A stretch of 64,000 nucleotides of DNA, from contig NZ_JAUCZC010000009.1 of assembly GCF_030373265.1 (NCBI RefSeq), positions 1 through 64,000 on the forward strand, written 5' to 3'. Under the pieces are notes generated by a model. It had not been told where the DNA came from. It saw nothing but the letters and a program-made list of their open reading frames with translations, and did no database searches. Each line of letters begins with the position of its first letter. Position 1 is the first letter of the stretch. The translations under genes were made by a program, and so were the position numbers. This document shows positions 1 to 9,087 of this stretch, piece after piece. Source of the stretch: Blastomonas sp. Its GTDB lineage: Bacteria > Pseudomonadota > Alphaproteobacteria > Sphingomonadales > Sphingomonadaceae.

Positions 1-2381
1 ATGCTCTGGCGCAGCGTCTCCTCGGCATAGCCCGACATGAACAGGATCGGCAGGCTGGGTATGCGCTTGCGCATCTCCATCGCCATGCCGGGACCATCGA
101 GATTGGGCATCACGACATCGCTGACCACCAGATCGAAAGGGCCGCTGTCGGCGAGCCGCTCGAGCCCATCTTCGCCATCGGTGGCGGTCACGACGGTGAA
201 GCCCTGGCGGGTCAGCGCGCGTTCGGCGACGGCGCGGACCATGTCCTCGTCCTCGACCAGCAGCAGCCGGGCGTTGCCCCATTGGCCGTTGCTGACCTTG
301 GCGGGTTTGCGGCTGCGCTGCTCGACCGCGCCGCCGCGATAGACCGGGAAGTAGATCGAGAACGTCGTGCCTTTGCCCGTCTCCGAATCGACGAAGATGT
401 AACCGCCCGATTGCTTGACGATGCCATACACGGTGGACAGCCCGAGACCGGTGCCCTTGCCGACATCCTTTGTGGTGAAGAACGGCTCGAAGATACGCGC
501 CTGGACGTCGGGCGGAATACCGACGCCGCTGTCCTCGACCAGGATCGCGCTGTATTCGTCGGCCGGCAGGATATCGCTGGCCATCGCGCGCACCTCGGCC
601 GCGGTCACCTTGCGGGTGCGGATGGTCAGCGTTCCGCCGGGCGGGCGCTTAGCCAGCATCGCATCGCGGCCATTGACCGCGAGGTTGACGATGACCTGTT
701 CGAGCTGGCCGGGGTCGGCGCGCACCGGCCCCAGATTGCGGTCGTGCTGAACCTCGAGCACGATCTTCTCGCCGATGAGACGCTTGAGCAGTTCGGAGGT
801 GTCCGAGACGATATCGGGCAGCTGCAGCACCTGTGGGCGCAGGGTCTGCTGCCTCGAGAACGCGAGCAGATGCCGCGTCAGCGACGCGGCGCGGTTGGAG
901 TTGCTGCGGATCTGCTGGATGTCGTCATAATCGCTGTCGCCGGGGCTGTGGCGCATCAGCATCAGGTCGCAATGGCCGATGATCGCGGTCAGCACATTGT
1001 TGAAATCATGCGCGACGCCGCCTGCCAGCTGGCCGATCGCCTGCATCTTGCTGGCCTGCGCGACCTGCCGCTTGAGCCGGCTTTCCTCCGAATTGTCCTT
1101 GATCGACAGCAGCACCGCGGCATCGCCCATACCGCGCAGCCCTGCGAGCGACAGCGTCACGGGCTCGTCGGGCTGATGCCGCAGCCGCAGCGCGACGTCG
1201 GCGGACATTGCCTGGCCGCTGGCGTGGCGGCGCACCGCATCGGCAAGCGCGCCCTTGCCCTCGCGCACCACCAGATCGCCCGGGTATGGCGGCAGTGCGC
1301 CCTCGGTGAGCCCGGCAGCACGCAGGAACGCATCGTTGGCGAATAGGAAACGGCCATCGCGATCGGTCATCGCCAGACCCACCGGCAGCAGCCCGAGCAG
1401 GGTCTGGACGTAGCCCAGCGCCGTGCCCTTATCCATGCCGCTCGCATCCTCGTCGATCAGCACGACCAGAGCGGGCGCCTTTTCGCGCTCTTCGGGATCG
1501 GTATTGTAAAGCGGATCGAGCAGCGGCAGGTGAAACAGCCTGAGCGGCACGCCCTTGCGGCCCTCGCGCTCGAAATAGATTCGGTTGCGTTCGTCTGCGC
1601 GCAGGAAGCTGGCAAGATCGCGTCCGACGACGTTGCCGACCTCTGCTCCCGCGGCACGCGCGGCAAAGGCGCTGTTGGCAGCGCGGATGCGGCCTTCCGG
1701 GCTGATCGCCGCGGCCATGAAACCGCCCTCACCCAGCGCGCGGCCGGGCCGTCCTGTCAACATCGCATCGGCTTCGGCAGCGAGGTCGAACCGCTGCACC
1801 GGCTCGAACCGCCACAGCAGATAATCCTGCCCGCGCCCGACCCGCTGGACCTGCGCATCGATGTTGCTCCCCGAGCTCACCAGCCCGGCGGCCTTGCCAT
1901 GGCCATCGCGCCAGGCCGCACGGCCCGCCTCGGCCAGCAGATCGCCGCCCTGCCCTGCCAGCGGCAGCTTGGGCGGCACCGTCTCGGCGCCGAACAGGTC
2001 GATAAAGCGCTGGTTGGCACAGATCATCCGCCCGGCCTCATCGGTGATCGCAATCGCAATGACCGGGTGGTCGGTCGCGGCATGGGTTACCGACCAGTCG
2101 GGCAAAGCGGCCTGTACCCGCACGCGCGCGGGGAATTGGCGGCGATACACCAGGATCAGCGCCGCCAGCCCGACCAGCCCCGCAGCAAACAGCATCAGCG
2201 GCACCCAGTCGCCCAGCGCAAGCCAGATCAGCCCACCGCTGACGATGAGGGCACCGGCGATGATCAGCGCGGTGATGCGAGCGTCGGGCGTATCGGGATC
2301 GGGAATTGCGGGCAACCATTCCGGCCAGTCAAGGTCAGGGCGGGCACGGGTGGTGGTCAAGGTCGTCGGAGCCCCTTTCAT
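1..2381 (-). CDS. cckA: CckA-type hybrid histidine kinase (3' end cut by window)
   Basis: Membrane sensor kinase of the alphaproteobacterial CckA-ChpT-CtrA phosphorelay that controls the cell cycle. The ATG at 2381 is chosen because the frame stays open from there to the window edge (793 codons). Two membrane segments lie around residues 37-80, followed by PAS-like sensory sequence. The HisKA motif is AGGVAHDFNN with the phospho-acceptor His at about residue 458, then an ATPase domain. The visible C-terminus has the receiver-domain motif LPILFMSGYAEE, so the last 30 or so residues are missing. The HDFNN form of the H-box and the attached receiver are typical of CckA. Family assignment is firm; the exact function is by homology. 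Confidence 0.9.
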   Translation of the reverse strand, partial: MKGAPTTLTTTRARPDLDWPEWLPAIPDPDTPDARITALIIAGALIVSGGLIWLALGDWVPLMLFAAGLVGLAALILVYRRQFPARVRVQAALPDWSVTHAATDHPVIAIAITDEAGRMICANQRFIDLFGAETVPPKLPLAGQGGDLLAEAGRAAWRDGHGKAAGLVSSGSNIDAQVQRVGRGQDYLLWRFEPVQRFDLAAEADAMLTGRPGRALGEGGFMAAAISPEGRIRAANSAFAARAAGAEVGNVVGRDLASFLRADERNRIYFEREGRKGVPLRLFHLPLLDPLYNTDPEEREKAPALVVLIDEDASGMDKGTALGYVQTLLGLLPVGLAMTDRDGRFLFANDAFLRAAGLTEGALPPYPGDLVVREGKGALADAVRRHASGQAMSADVALRLRHQPDEPVTLSLAGLRGMGDAAVLLSIKDNSEESRLKRQVAQASKMQAIGQLAGGVAHDFNNVLTAIIGHCDLMLMRHSPGDSDYDDIQQIRSNSNRAASLTRHLLAFSRQQTLRPQVLQLPDIVSDTSELLKRLIGEKIVLEVQHDRNLGPVRADPGQLEQVIVNLAVNGRDAMLAKRPPGGTLTIRTRKVTAAEVRAMASDILPADEYSAILVEDSGVGIPPDVQARIFEPFFTTKDVGKGTGLGLSTVYGIVKQSGGYIFVDSETGKGTTFSIYFPVYRGGAVEQRSRKPAKVSNGQWGNARLLLVEDEDMVRAVAERALTRQGFTVVTATDGEDGLERLADSGPFDLVVSDVVMPNLDGPGMAMEMRKRIPSLPILFMSGYAEETLRQS

Positions 2382-2474
2382 GCGGCCTGCTGGCCTGGCA
2401 TCAAGGGTGCGACGCTAGCGCAAGTTTTGCCGTGTTACAAATTGCAGTTGCGGGTCAAACGCAAGCTTGTGCGA

Positions 2475-3098
2475 TCAGGGGTGCCGGACCCGCGCCAGCC
2501 TGCGCCGGCGCTTACCCGCGACCCACACCCGCCAGCCGATCGAGCTTGCCACATAACCGACAGCGGCGAGGACGATCGCCACGACCACCAGACCGAACGC
2601 GGTGATCGAGGCGGCGCCGGTCAGCCATTCCATCCAGGTTTCGACCTGCGGCTGGTTGAGCGCGGTGGCCACGGGCTGGCCGAATGTGGTCGCATCGACA
2701 CGAAGGATGAAGCTGCCCACGTGATAGCTCGCCAGCCAGAACAATGGCGTGGTGAACGGGTTGGTGATGAAGGTGGTCAGCGCGGCGACCGGCACATTGG
2801 CGCGGAACGGCAGCGCCAGCAACGCGGCGGCGAAAATCTGACCGAGCGGAATGATCACGCCGACCAGCACCCCCAATGCCACCCCGCGGGGAACCGAGCG
2901 CCGGGTAAACCGCCACAATTCCGAACGCAGCACGCGCGCGGCAAAGGGCTTGATGAAGCGGTTGCGCTCCATGCTCTCGCGCGTCGGCAGATTGCGTCCA
3001 ACCCAGCGGCTGATCCGGCCCTCAGTCAACTCCAAACCCTTTTGCACTCTTTGATCGCGACAAATGCGACGTCGTTCCATGTGGGAATGACGCTGCAA
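2475..3098 (-). CDS. DUF2062 membrane protein
   Basis: Small integral membrane protein of the DUF2062 family, function unknown. The diagnostic part is the glycine- and proline-rich hydrophobic stretch GVALGVLVGVIIPLGQ followed by the ITNPFTTPLFW segment, and a second hydrophobic helix near the C-terminus (FGLVVVAIVLAAVGYVA) before a basic tail. The first 20 or so residues are very hydrophilic and may not be translated; a TTG near codon 22 would fit the family better, so the start is uncertain. It lies upstream of cckA on the same strand with 93 bases between them. Confidence 0.8.
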   Translation of the reverse strand: MQRHSHMERRRICRDQRVQKGLELTEGRISRWVGRNLPTRESMERNRFIKPFAARVLRSELWRFTRRSVPRGVALGVLVGVIIPLGQIFAAALLALPFRANVPVAALTTFITNPFTTPLFWLASYHVGSFILRVDATTFGQPVATALNQPQVETWMEWLTGAASITAFGLVVVAIVLAAVGYVASSIGWRVWVAGKRRRRLARVRHP

Positions 3099-3294
3099 AA
3101 GGCCATAGCCGATCGCGGATTAAAACGACGTTTACCCGAATTCGCCAGCGAATCGGGCAGCGACGACAGTGCACCACAGCCCATAGCGCGCACGCGTGAT
3201 CTGGCGCACGCTATGTCGTGAACCGACGTTTATTTTCGACGGTCGGAACGCCAGGGCTAGCCGGGGCGGATTGCGCTTCGATTGCAGGCTGGCC

Positions 3295-3777
3295 CTAGCC
3301 CTTGTCGCGCATGATGCGGCCCTGGTCGCGCTTCCATTCGCGCTCCTTGGTCGCGGCGCGCTTGTCGGGCGCCTTCTTGCCCTTGGCAAGCGCAAGTTCG
3401 ACCTTGGCGCGGCCGCGGCCGTTGAAGAATACCGAGAGCGGTACCAACGTCATCCCCTGGCGGTTGACCGCACCGTGCAGCTTGGCGATTTCGCGCGCGT
3501 GCAGCAGAAGCTTGCGCGGGCGCTTGGGTTCGTGGTTCTCGCGGTTGCCGTGGCTGTATTCGGGGATGTTCGAATTGATCAGCCAGATCTGCTCGTCCTT
3601 CACCTCGGCATAGCTTTCGGCGATCGAACCCTGGCCTGATCGCAACGCCTTGACCTCGGTTCCGGTGAGCGCGATCCCCGCCTCGTACACGGTGTCGATG
3701 GCGTAATCGTAGCGTGCGCGCCGGTTCTCGGCGACGATCTTGGTCTTGTCGAAGGTTTCGGGCTTGGGTCGCGCCAT
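3295..3777 (-). CDS. smpB: SsrA-binding protein SmpB
   Basis: Binds tmRNA and delivers it to stalled ribosomes for trans-translation. The 160-residue length is normal. It opens with [25 protein letters not shown] and has the [16 protein letters not shown] and SYAEV segments of the beta barrel, ending in the lysine/arginine-rich tail ([16 protein letters not shown]-like) that enters the decoding centre. The ATG at 3777 overlaps the dapA stop by one base (TGATG), so the longer frame starting inside dapA is rejected and translational coupling to dapA is likely. The tmRNA gene itself is not in the window. Confidence 0.96.
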   Translation of the reverse strand: MARPKPETFDKTKIVAENRRARYDYAIDTVYEAGIALTGTEVKALRSGQGSIAESYAEVKDEQIWLINSNIPEYSHGNRENHEPKRPRKLLLHAREIAKLHGAVNRQGMTLVPLSVFFNGRGRAKVELALAKGKKAPDKRAATKEREWKRDQGRIMRDKG

Positions 3778-4652
3778 CAAATCAGTCCGGCATGGACGAG
3801 CGCAGCATCGACCGTCTTGCGGCTCTTCTTGTCGGGCGGGGTCATCGGCAGCCGCAGATCGGGCAGGAAATCGGGCCGCACGCGGTTGAGCGCATATTTG
3901 ACCGGGCCGGGCGAGGCATCGGAGAACATCGCCGAATGCAGCGGATACAGCCGGTCGTTGAGCGCGAGTGCCGCCTTGTAGTCGCCCTTGGCGAGCGCCG
4001 CCTGAAACTGCGCGCACAACGCCGGCGCGACATTGGCCGTCACCGAAATGCATCCCACCCCGCCCATCGCGCGATGGCCCAGCGCGAGCTCGTCATTGCC
4101 CGACATCTGGCAGAACTTCTTGCCGCACTGCGCGCGCTGGGCACTTACCCGCTCCAGATCGCCGGTGGCATCCTTGACCCCGATGACCGTCGGAAAGCGC
4201 GACAGCTTGGCCATCGTCTCGACCTTGATGTCGGTGACGGTGCGCGCAGGGACATTATAGAGCATGATCGGCAGGTCGCACGCCTCGGTCAGCGCCTTGA
4301 AATGGGCGCGGACGCCGTCCTGCCCGGGGCGGTTGTAATAGGGTGGCACCACCAAAGCCGCGATGGCGCCGGCGGCCTTGGCGTTGTGCATATGGCCGAT
4401 CGCGACCTTGGTATCGTTCGATCCGCATCCGGCGATCACCGGGACGCGCCCTGCCGCCTGTTCGACGCAGACGCGCACGATGTAATCATGCTCCTCGATC
4501 GACATCGTCGCAGCCTCTCCGGTCGTCCCACATGGCACGAGTCCGGAGCTTCCGTTCTCGATCTGCCAGTCGATCAACGCACGAAAGGCCGGCTCGTCAA
4601 ACGCTCCGTCGCGGAACGGGGTCGCAAGGGCCGGAATTGAGCCGGAAAACAT
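3777..4652 (-). CDS. dapA: 4-hydroxy-tetrahydrodipicolinate synthase
   Basis: Condenses pyruvate with aspartate semialdehyde in lysine and diaminopimelate synthesis. The 291-residue TIM barrel begins [13 protein letters not shown] and carries GTTGEAAT (pyruvate carboxylate binding), the Tyr of LYNVPART and the Schiff-base Lys in [11 protein letters not shown] strong ribosome site (AAAGGAG) stands before the ATG. It is the first gene of a dapA-smpB pair and is divergent from the transglycosylase gene at 4746. A perfect hairpin (4669-4689) lies in its probable 5' leader. Confidence 0.96.
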   Translation of the reverse strand: MFSGSIPALATPFRDGAFDEPAFRALIDWQIENGSSGLVPCGTTGEAATMSIEEHDYIVRVCVEQAAGRVPVIAGCGSNDTKVAIGHMHNAKAAGAIAALVVPPYYNRPGQDGVRAHFKALTEACDLPIMLYNVPARTVTDIKVETMAKLSRFPTVIGVKDATGDLERVSAQRAQCGKKFCQMSGNDELALGHRAMGGVGCISVTANVAPALCAQFQAALAKGDYKAALALNDRLYPLHSAMFSDASPGPVKYALNRVRPDFLPDLRLPMTPPDKKSRKTVDAALVHAGLI

Positions 4653-4668
4653 CGGGTAGCTCCTTTAC

Positions 4669-4689
4669 CTTGCCCGCAAATCGGGCAAG
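4669..4689 (-). promoter_or_regulatory. Hairpin in the dapA leader
   Basis: Perfect inverted repeat CTTGCCCG / CGGGCAAG with a 5-base loop, 17 bases upstream of the dapA ATG and just before its ribosome site. A TATAGA hexamer at about 4697-4702, read on the minus strand, could be a -10 box, which would place the hairpin in the transcript. No T-run follows it, so it is not an obvious terminator. Its role is inferred only from position. Confidence 0.35.
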
Positions 4690-4745
4690 AACGAATATCT
4701 ATAGACACGTATGTGTGTTCAGCGCCTGATAAGGATCGAAAGCGC

Positions 4746-6809
4746 ATGATGTCCAGCATGGTTTCACGAATTGCAATTGCGCGCAGCACGGCCGCACTCA
4801 TCGCCCTTCCTTTGTTGGGTATTCCAGCCGCCTGTCTGGCGAGCGAACAATCGGCAGATTATGCCGCGGCCCCCGCGCCGGTCAGCCGATCGGGCGATGG
4901 CAGCGACTGGGACCGCGCCCGCGCGCAGTTGCTGCAATCGATGCCAGCCGACATGTCGGGCACCATCGCCAACTGGCGGTCGCTGACCACCAGCCCCAAC
5001 AATTACACCTTCTCCACCTTCGCCAGCTTCCTCATTTCCAACCCCGGCTGGCCCGATGAGGACAAGCTTCGCCGTAGCGCCGAGCAGTCGCTGGGGATCA
5101 GCCCCGCAGCGCCGCAGGAGGTGGTATCGTATTTCTCGCGGTTCGCGCCGCTGACCAATGTCGGTCGCGCCCGCCATGCGGTGGCGCTCGATGCAATGGG
5201 CCAGCGCGATGCCGCCCGCGCCGAGGCGGCCAAGGCCTGGCGCGGCGGCACGATGATGCCGCAGGACAGGATGCAATTGTTCAGCCGCTTTGGCACCGAT
5301 TTCACGCTGGCCGATCACGACACGCGGATGGACGCCCTGCTGTGGGCCAAGGCGACGCCCGATGCCGAAGAACAGTTCGGCTTCGTTTCGCCCGAACGCC
5401 GCGCGACTTTCGCGGCGCGGCTGGCGATGCTCAAGAACCTGCCCGACGCCGACAGCCTCGCGGGCGCTCTCGGGGCCGAGGCGATGCGCGATTCAGGCTT
5501 CGTGGCTCAGCGCGCCAAGCGGCTCAACGACAGCGGAAACTGGCCGATGGCGCGCAATCTGCTCGCCAGCCGCCCGCCGCTCGAATATCGTCCGACCAAT
5601 CCCGAAGCGTGGTACGAACTGCTGCTGCAGCAGGCACGCGGCGCGAACAATGACAATCAATACAGCACCGCGTTTGACATCGCCTCCAAGGTCGATGATG
5701 CGTTCCCGCAAGGGCACGACATCTCCGACGAAAGCCTGGGCGTGCGCGATGATTACACCAGCCTGACCTGGCTTGCCGGCACGGTGGCGTTGCAGAACCT
5801 TGGCCGTCCGCGCGACGCGATCGGCATGTTCGCGCGCTACGGCGGCGGCGCACGCACCCCGCAGACCCGGTCCAAGGGGTTCTATTGGGCCGGGCGCGCA
5901 GCGGCTGCCGCGGGCGATACGGCAGAAGCGACCCGGTATTTCGAAATGGCGGCGGAATACCCTGACCATTATTACGGCCAGCTCGCCACCGAGCGGCTGG
6001 GCCGGACGATCGCTCCCTTTGCCGAGACGCCGCGGGTTCAGGTGAGCGCAGTCGATCGCGGACGGTTCAACGCCAGCAGTTTGGTGCAGGCGACCCAGGT
6101 GATCGCACGCAGCGGCGACTGGCCCACTCAGCGGCGCTTCTTTGGTGCGGTTGCCGCTTCCGCGAAAACCCCCGAGGAACATGTGATGGCCGCCGAACTG
6201 GCACGCCAGATCGGACGGCGTGATCTTGCGGTGATCGTCGGCCAGGCAGCGCGCACCAAGGGGGTCGACGATCTGCAATCGCTCGCTTTCCCGCAGATGC
6301 CGGTACCGCCAGGCTTCCAGAACAACTGGACGATGATCCACGCGATCACCCGGCAGGAAAGCCAGTATGCGCAGAACGCGGTCAGCCACGCCGGCGCGCG
6401 TGGGCTGATGCAGCTGATGCCGGGCACCGCGCGCGAGCAGGCGGGCAAGATGGGTCTGAGCTATTCGCTGGGCGCGCTGACCGATGACACGCAATACAAC
6501 ATCCAGCTCGGCGCGGGCTATTTCGCGCGGATGATGGACTATTTCGGCGGCAGCTATCCCCTCGCGGTCGCGGCTTACAACGCCGGTCCCGGTAACGTGA
6601 ACAAGTGGCTGCGCGCCAATGGCGACCCGCGCACCGGCGGCATCGACATCGTCGAATGGGTCGAGAAAATCCCGATCTTCGAGACCAAGAACTATGTCCA
6701 GCGCGTGCTCGAGAACGCGGTGGTCTACGACGTGATGCACCCCGAGCGGTCGACGATGCGCGGCAACAACAAGCTCACACGCTATCTGGGCAAGAACTCG
6801 CCTGGCTGA
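4746..6809 (+). CDS. slt: Soluble lytic murein transglycosylase (Slt70-type)
   Basis: Periplasmic enzyme that cleaves peptidoglycan glycan strands to 1,6-anhydro ends. The start at 4746 (MMSSM) is chosen because AAGGA lies about 10 bases upstream and a signal peptide with hydrophobic core and ACLASEQ cleavage site then follows directly. The middle is the alpha-helical superhelix typical of Slt70. The C-terminal SLT domain has RQES with the catalytic Glu at about residue 538, GLMQLMPGTA, and AYNAGPGNVNKW. Length (687) fits the family. It is divergent from dapA. Confidence 0.92.
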   Translation: MMSSMVSRIAIARSTAALIALPLLGIPAACLASEQSADYAAAPAPVSRSGDGSDWDRARAQLLQSMPADMSGTIANWRSLTTSPNNYTFSTFASFLISNPGWPDEDKLRRSAEQSLGISPAAPQEVVSYFSRFAPLTNVGRARHAVALDAMGQRDAARAEAAKAWRGGTMMPQDRMQLFSRFGTDFTLADHDTRMDALLWAKATPDAEEQFGFVSPERRATFAARLAMLKNLPDADSLAGALGAEAMRDSGFVAQRAKRLNDSGNWPMARNLLASRPPLEYRPTNPEAWYELLLQQARGANNDNQYSTAFDIASKVDDAFPQGHDISDESLGVRDDYTSLTWLAGTVALQNLGRPRDAIGMFARYGGGARTPQTRSKGFYWAGRAAAAAGDTAEATRYFEMAAEYPDHYYGQLATERLGRTIAPFAETPRVQVSAVDRGRFNASSLVQATQVIARSGDWPTQRRFFGAVAASAKTPEEHVMAAELARQIGRRDLAVIVGQAARTKGVDDLQSLAFPQMPVPPGFQNNWTMIHAITRQESQYAQNAVSHAGARGLMQLMPGTAREQAGKMGLSYSLGALTDDTQYNIQLGAGYFARMMDYFGGSYPLAVAAYNAGPGNVNKWLRANGDPRTGGIDIVEWVEKIPIFETKNYVQRVLENAVVYDVMHPERSTMRGNNKLTRYLGKNSPG

Positions 6810-6831
6810 CCATCCCAGGCTCCGTCACCCC

Positions 6832-6904
6832 CGCGAAGGCGGGGGCGACGCTTTTGCGCATCGTTCGAGCAGAAGCTTCACCCCCGCCTTCGCGGGAATG
6901 ACGG
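6832..6904. repeat. Palindromic intergenic repeat pair
   Basis: Two GC-rich elements in inverted orientation: CCGTCACCCCCGCGAAGG near 6832 and CCTTCGCGGGAATGACGG ending at 6904. Each can fold alone (CCCCCGC...GCGGGGG) and they can also pair with each other. A close relative is at 33651-33730. It sits between the slt stop and greB and could act as a transcript-end hairpin. Confidence 0.7.
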
Positions 6905-6948
6905 TGGAGGCCGTCGCCTTGTCCGCCCTGCCTTGCTAAAGCCCATCC

Positions 6949-7428
6949 ATGGACCGCCCCAACTACATCACCCCATCGGGCTACGCCGCGCTCAAGGCGC
7001 GGTATGACGAACTGCTCGGCGTCGAGCGGCCGGCGATCGTCGAGATCGTCAGCTGGGCGGCGGGCAATGGCGACCGCAGCGAAAACGGCGATTATCTCTA
7101 TGGCCGCAAGCGGATGCGCGAGATCGACCGCGAGCTGAACCGGCTGGCGCGCAAGATGAAGGCAGCAAGGGTGGTCGATCCCGCCGCGCAGACCGACCAC
7201 TCCAAGGTGTGGTTCGGCGCCGAGGTCGAGATCGCAGACGAGGACGACAACCGCCGCACCCTCACCCTGGTCGGCGATGACGAGCAGGACGCGGGCGCAG
7301 GCCGGATCGGCTGGAATTCCCCCCTCGCCCGCGCGCTGCGCGGCGCCGCGATAGGCGATCTGCGCACGGTGGCGTTGCCGGGCGGGACCAAGGAGTGGGA
7401 AGTGCTGGGCATCGCCTACCCGGCCTGA
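6949..7428 (+). CDS. greB: Transcription elongation factor GreB-type
   Basis: Inserts a coiled coil into the RNA polymerase secondary channel and stimulates cleavage of backtracked transcripts. The 159-residue protein has the N-terminal coiled coil with the conserved turn GDRSENGDYLYGRKRM (acidic tip residues included) and a C-terminal FKBP-like domain with SPLARALRGAAIGD. The YLYGRKRMREIDREL form separates GreB from GreA. It is preceded by the palindromic repeat at 6832 and appears to be a single gene. Confidence 0.92.
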   Translation: MDRPNYITPSGYAALKARYDELLGVERPAIVEIVSWAAGNGDRSENGDYLYGRKRMREIDRELNRLARKMKAARVVDPAAQTDHSKVWFGAEVEIADEDDNRRTLTLVGDDEQDAGAGRIGWNSPLARALRGAAIGDLRTVALPGGTKEWEVLGIAYPA

Positions 7429-7444
7429 CCGACCAAAGACGTCC

Positions 7445-7459
7445 TTAAACAAAGTTTAA
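7445..7459. promoter_or_regulatory. TTAA-N7-TTAA site (CtrA-type box)
   Basis: The sequence TTAAACAAAGTTTAA has exactly the TTAA-N7-TTAA form of the CtrA binding site described in Caulobacter, and is also a perfect 6-bp-arm dyad. It is 17 bases past greB and 215 bases before the haloperoxidase gene. CtrA is the output of the CckA relay. Binding is an inference. Confidence 0.4.
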
Positions 7460-7574
7460 TGCTAAAACTGTCGTATCCGTCCTATAGATTCGGCCCATAC
7501 CTCAGTAGCATTACCTCGCGTGAACAAGGGCCCTGTTCGATGCCGTCACGCACATCAACACAATAAAGTCGTAT

Positions 7575-7645
7575 ACGGTTACCTGTCACCAGATTGGTGG
7601 CCGTTTTTCTGTGTCTTATGTTTCCTCTGCCCTGATTTGGCAGAG
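7575..7645 (+). promoter_or_regulatory. Structured leader before the haloperoxidase gene
   Basis: Two potential hairpins lie in tandem. The first is CACCA-GAT-TGGTG (7587-7599), which extends through outer ACGG (7575-7578) and CCGT (7601-7604) and is followed by TTTT. The second is CTCTGCC / GGCAGAG (7625-7645, 7-base loop), ending 28 bases before the start codon. The first resembles a weak terminator, so attenuation is possible. No known riboswitch class was recognised. Confidence 0.3.
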
Positions 7646-7673
7646 CGATGACGCTTGTCTGAAGGAATTGACC

Positions 7674-9068
7674 ATGAATCCGGTTCTGTATTGGAACGCA
7701 ATACTTTTGGAGTGCTCGCGGCGTGACTTTACCCGCGGCTTCAACAATGCCCAGCAACCCGGGCCGATCCGCACCTCGCGGGCGATGGCGATCGTTCATC
7801 TTGCCATTCACGATGCGGTTGCGTTCAGCAGCGGCAATCCCGGCGCCGCCTGGCTGAGCAAGAAATCGATCGCCCACGGCCTTGGCCCTGCACCGGGCGG
7901 CAGCGTGACCGACATCATCGCCGGCGCCGCGGTGGTCACGCTCAAGGCGATGTATCCGCGCTATGGCATCTATATCGACGATTCGACCGGGGCGGTGAAC
8001 GCCGCGCGGTTCGCATATGGCCAACAGGTCGGCCAGGCGATCCTCGATGCGCGGACCGGAGATGGCTCGGATATCGATATCGTCACCAACCAGCCCTCGG
8101 ACCCTGTCTATGGCCAGCATCGGGCAGACCCGTTCCAGCCTGGGCAGAACCGGCTGGGCCCGGTGTGGGGCAATGTCACGCGGTTTACCGGCGCATCGAA
8201 CCAGCCGCTCGATCCGTTTCCGGGGACCGGCCTGTCCGACTATCTCAACAACCCCGACTACCGCGACGATTTCGACGAAGTCCGCGACTATGGCGCGAAG
8301 CTGCGCGGCAAGCGGAGCGCAGAGCAGGAGCGCATCGGGGTCTATTGGGGCTATGATGGCGCGATGAACCTGGGTGTGCCGCCGCGGCTGTACAATCAGG
8401 TCGCGCGCCGGGTGATCGAGCCGCTGGCGCTGAACATTCCCAAGGCCGCCGAGCTGTTTGCCCAGCTCAACGTCGCGATGGCAGATTCCGGCATCGACGC
8501 GTGGCACTGGAAGTATGTCTATGACCTGTGGCGGCCCGTCGTTGGGCTGCGCCAGGAGGATGCAGTGCGGGGTGGCGATCCGTTCTGGGCACCGTTGGGC
8601 GCGCCGCAGACCAACACCGCAGGGCCCATGACCCGCAGCCCCAACTTCCCTGCCTACCCCTCGGGCCATGCCACCTTCGGCGCGGCGCTGTTCCAGACGC
8701 TGCGGCTGGCGCTCAGCACCGCGCCGGGGCCGATCACGCTCAAGGACGTGCTCGACGTCGAGACGCACGACAGCGCGCCGATCGCCAAGGAAACCTTCAG
8801 CTTTGTGTCGGATGAGCTCGACGGCATTGCCAGCGATCCCGATGGATCGACCCGGACCCGGGTGGACAAGACCTTCGACAATTTCGCCGAAGCGGTCTGG
8901 GAAAACTCGGTCAGCCGGATCTATCTGGGCGTCCACTGGCGGTTCGACGGCATCCCGCGCCGCGATGGCGAGAACATCGGCGGGGTTCCGCTGGGTCTCG
9001 CGATCGGCAGCGAGGCGCACGACTTCTTCAACACCGCGCCATCACTGGGCGGGGTTGTGATGCCTTAA
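7674..9068 (+). CDS. Vanadium-dependent haloperoxidase / PAP2-superfamily enzyme
   Basis: Uses vanadate and H2O2 to oxidise halides, or acts as a related acid phosphatase. The ATG at 7674 is chosen over an upstream start for the GAAGGAA ribosome site. The 464-residue protein has the complete active-site set: K280-x6-R287-P (KYVYDLWRP), PSGH with His332, and S-R415-x5-H421-x3-D (SRIYLGVHWRFD). Spacings match the fungal chloroperoxidase residues K353, R360, H404, R490 and H496. I see no signal peptide, so it may be cytosolic. The natural substrate is unknown. It is convergent with the aldehyde dehydrogenase gene and preceded by a CtrA-type box and a structured leader. Confidence 0.88.
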   Translation: MNPVLYWNAILLECSRRDFTRGFNNAQQPGPIRTSRAMAIVHLAIHDAVAFSSGNPGAAWLSKKSIAHGLGPAPGGSVTDIIAGAAVVTLKAMYPRYGIYIDDSTGAVNAARFAYGQQVGQAILDARTGDGSDIDIVTNQPSDPVYGQHRADPFQPGQNRLGPVWGNVTRFTGASNQPLDPFPGTGLSDYLNNPDYRDDFDEVRDYGAKLRGKRSAEQERIGVYWGYDGAMNLGVPPRLYNQVARRVIEPLALNIPKAAELFAQLNVAMADSGIDAWHWKYVYDLWRPVVGLRQEDAVRGGDPFWAPLGAPQTNTAGPMTRSPNFPAYPSGHATFGAALFQTLRLALSTAPGPITLKDVLDVETHDSAPIAKETFSFVSDELDGIASDPDGSTRTRVDKTFDNFAEAVWENSVSRIYLGVHWRFDGIPRRDGENIGGVPLGLAIGSEAHDFFNTAPSLGGVVMP

Positions 9069-9087
9069 CTCAGCAAACGACGTCGGC

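Noticed and set aside
1530-3221. 563-codon plus-strand frame across cckA and the DUF2062 gene
   Set aside because: It is antisense to recognised domains and crosses an intergenic region; composition is Arg/Gln-rich as in shadow frames.
3253-3302. AGGGCTAG / CTAGCCCT inverted repeat at the smpB stop as a terminator
   Set aside because: The loop is 34 bases, the stem overlaps the stop codon and no T-run follows.
7482-9020. 512-codon minus-strand frame over the haloperoxidase
   Set aside because: It is antisense to a gene with a complete active site and shows no domain.
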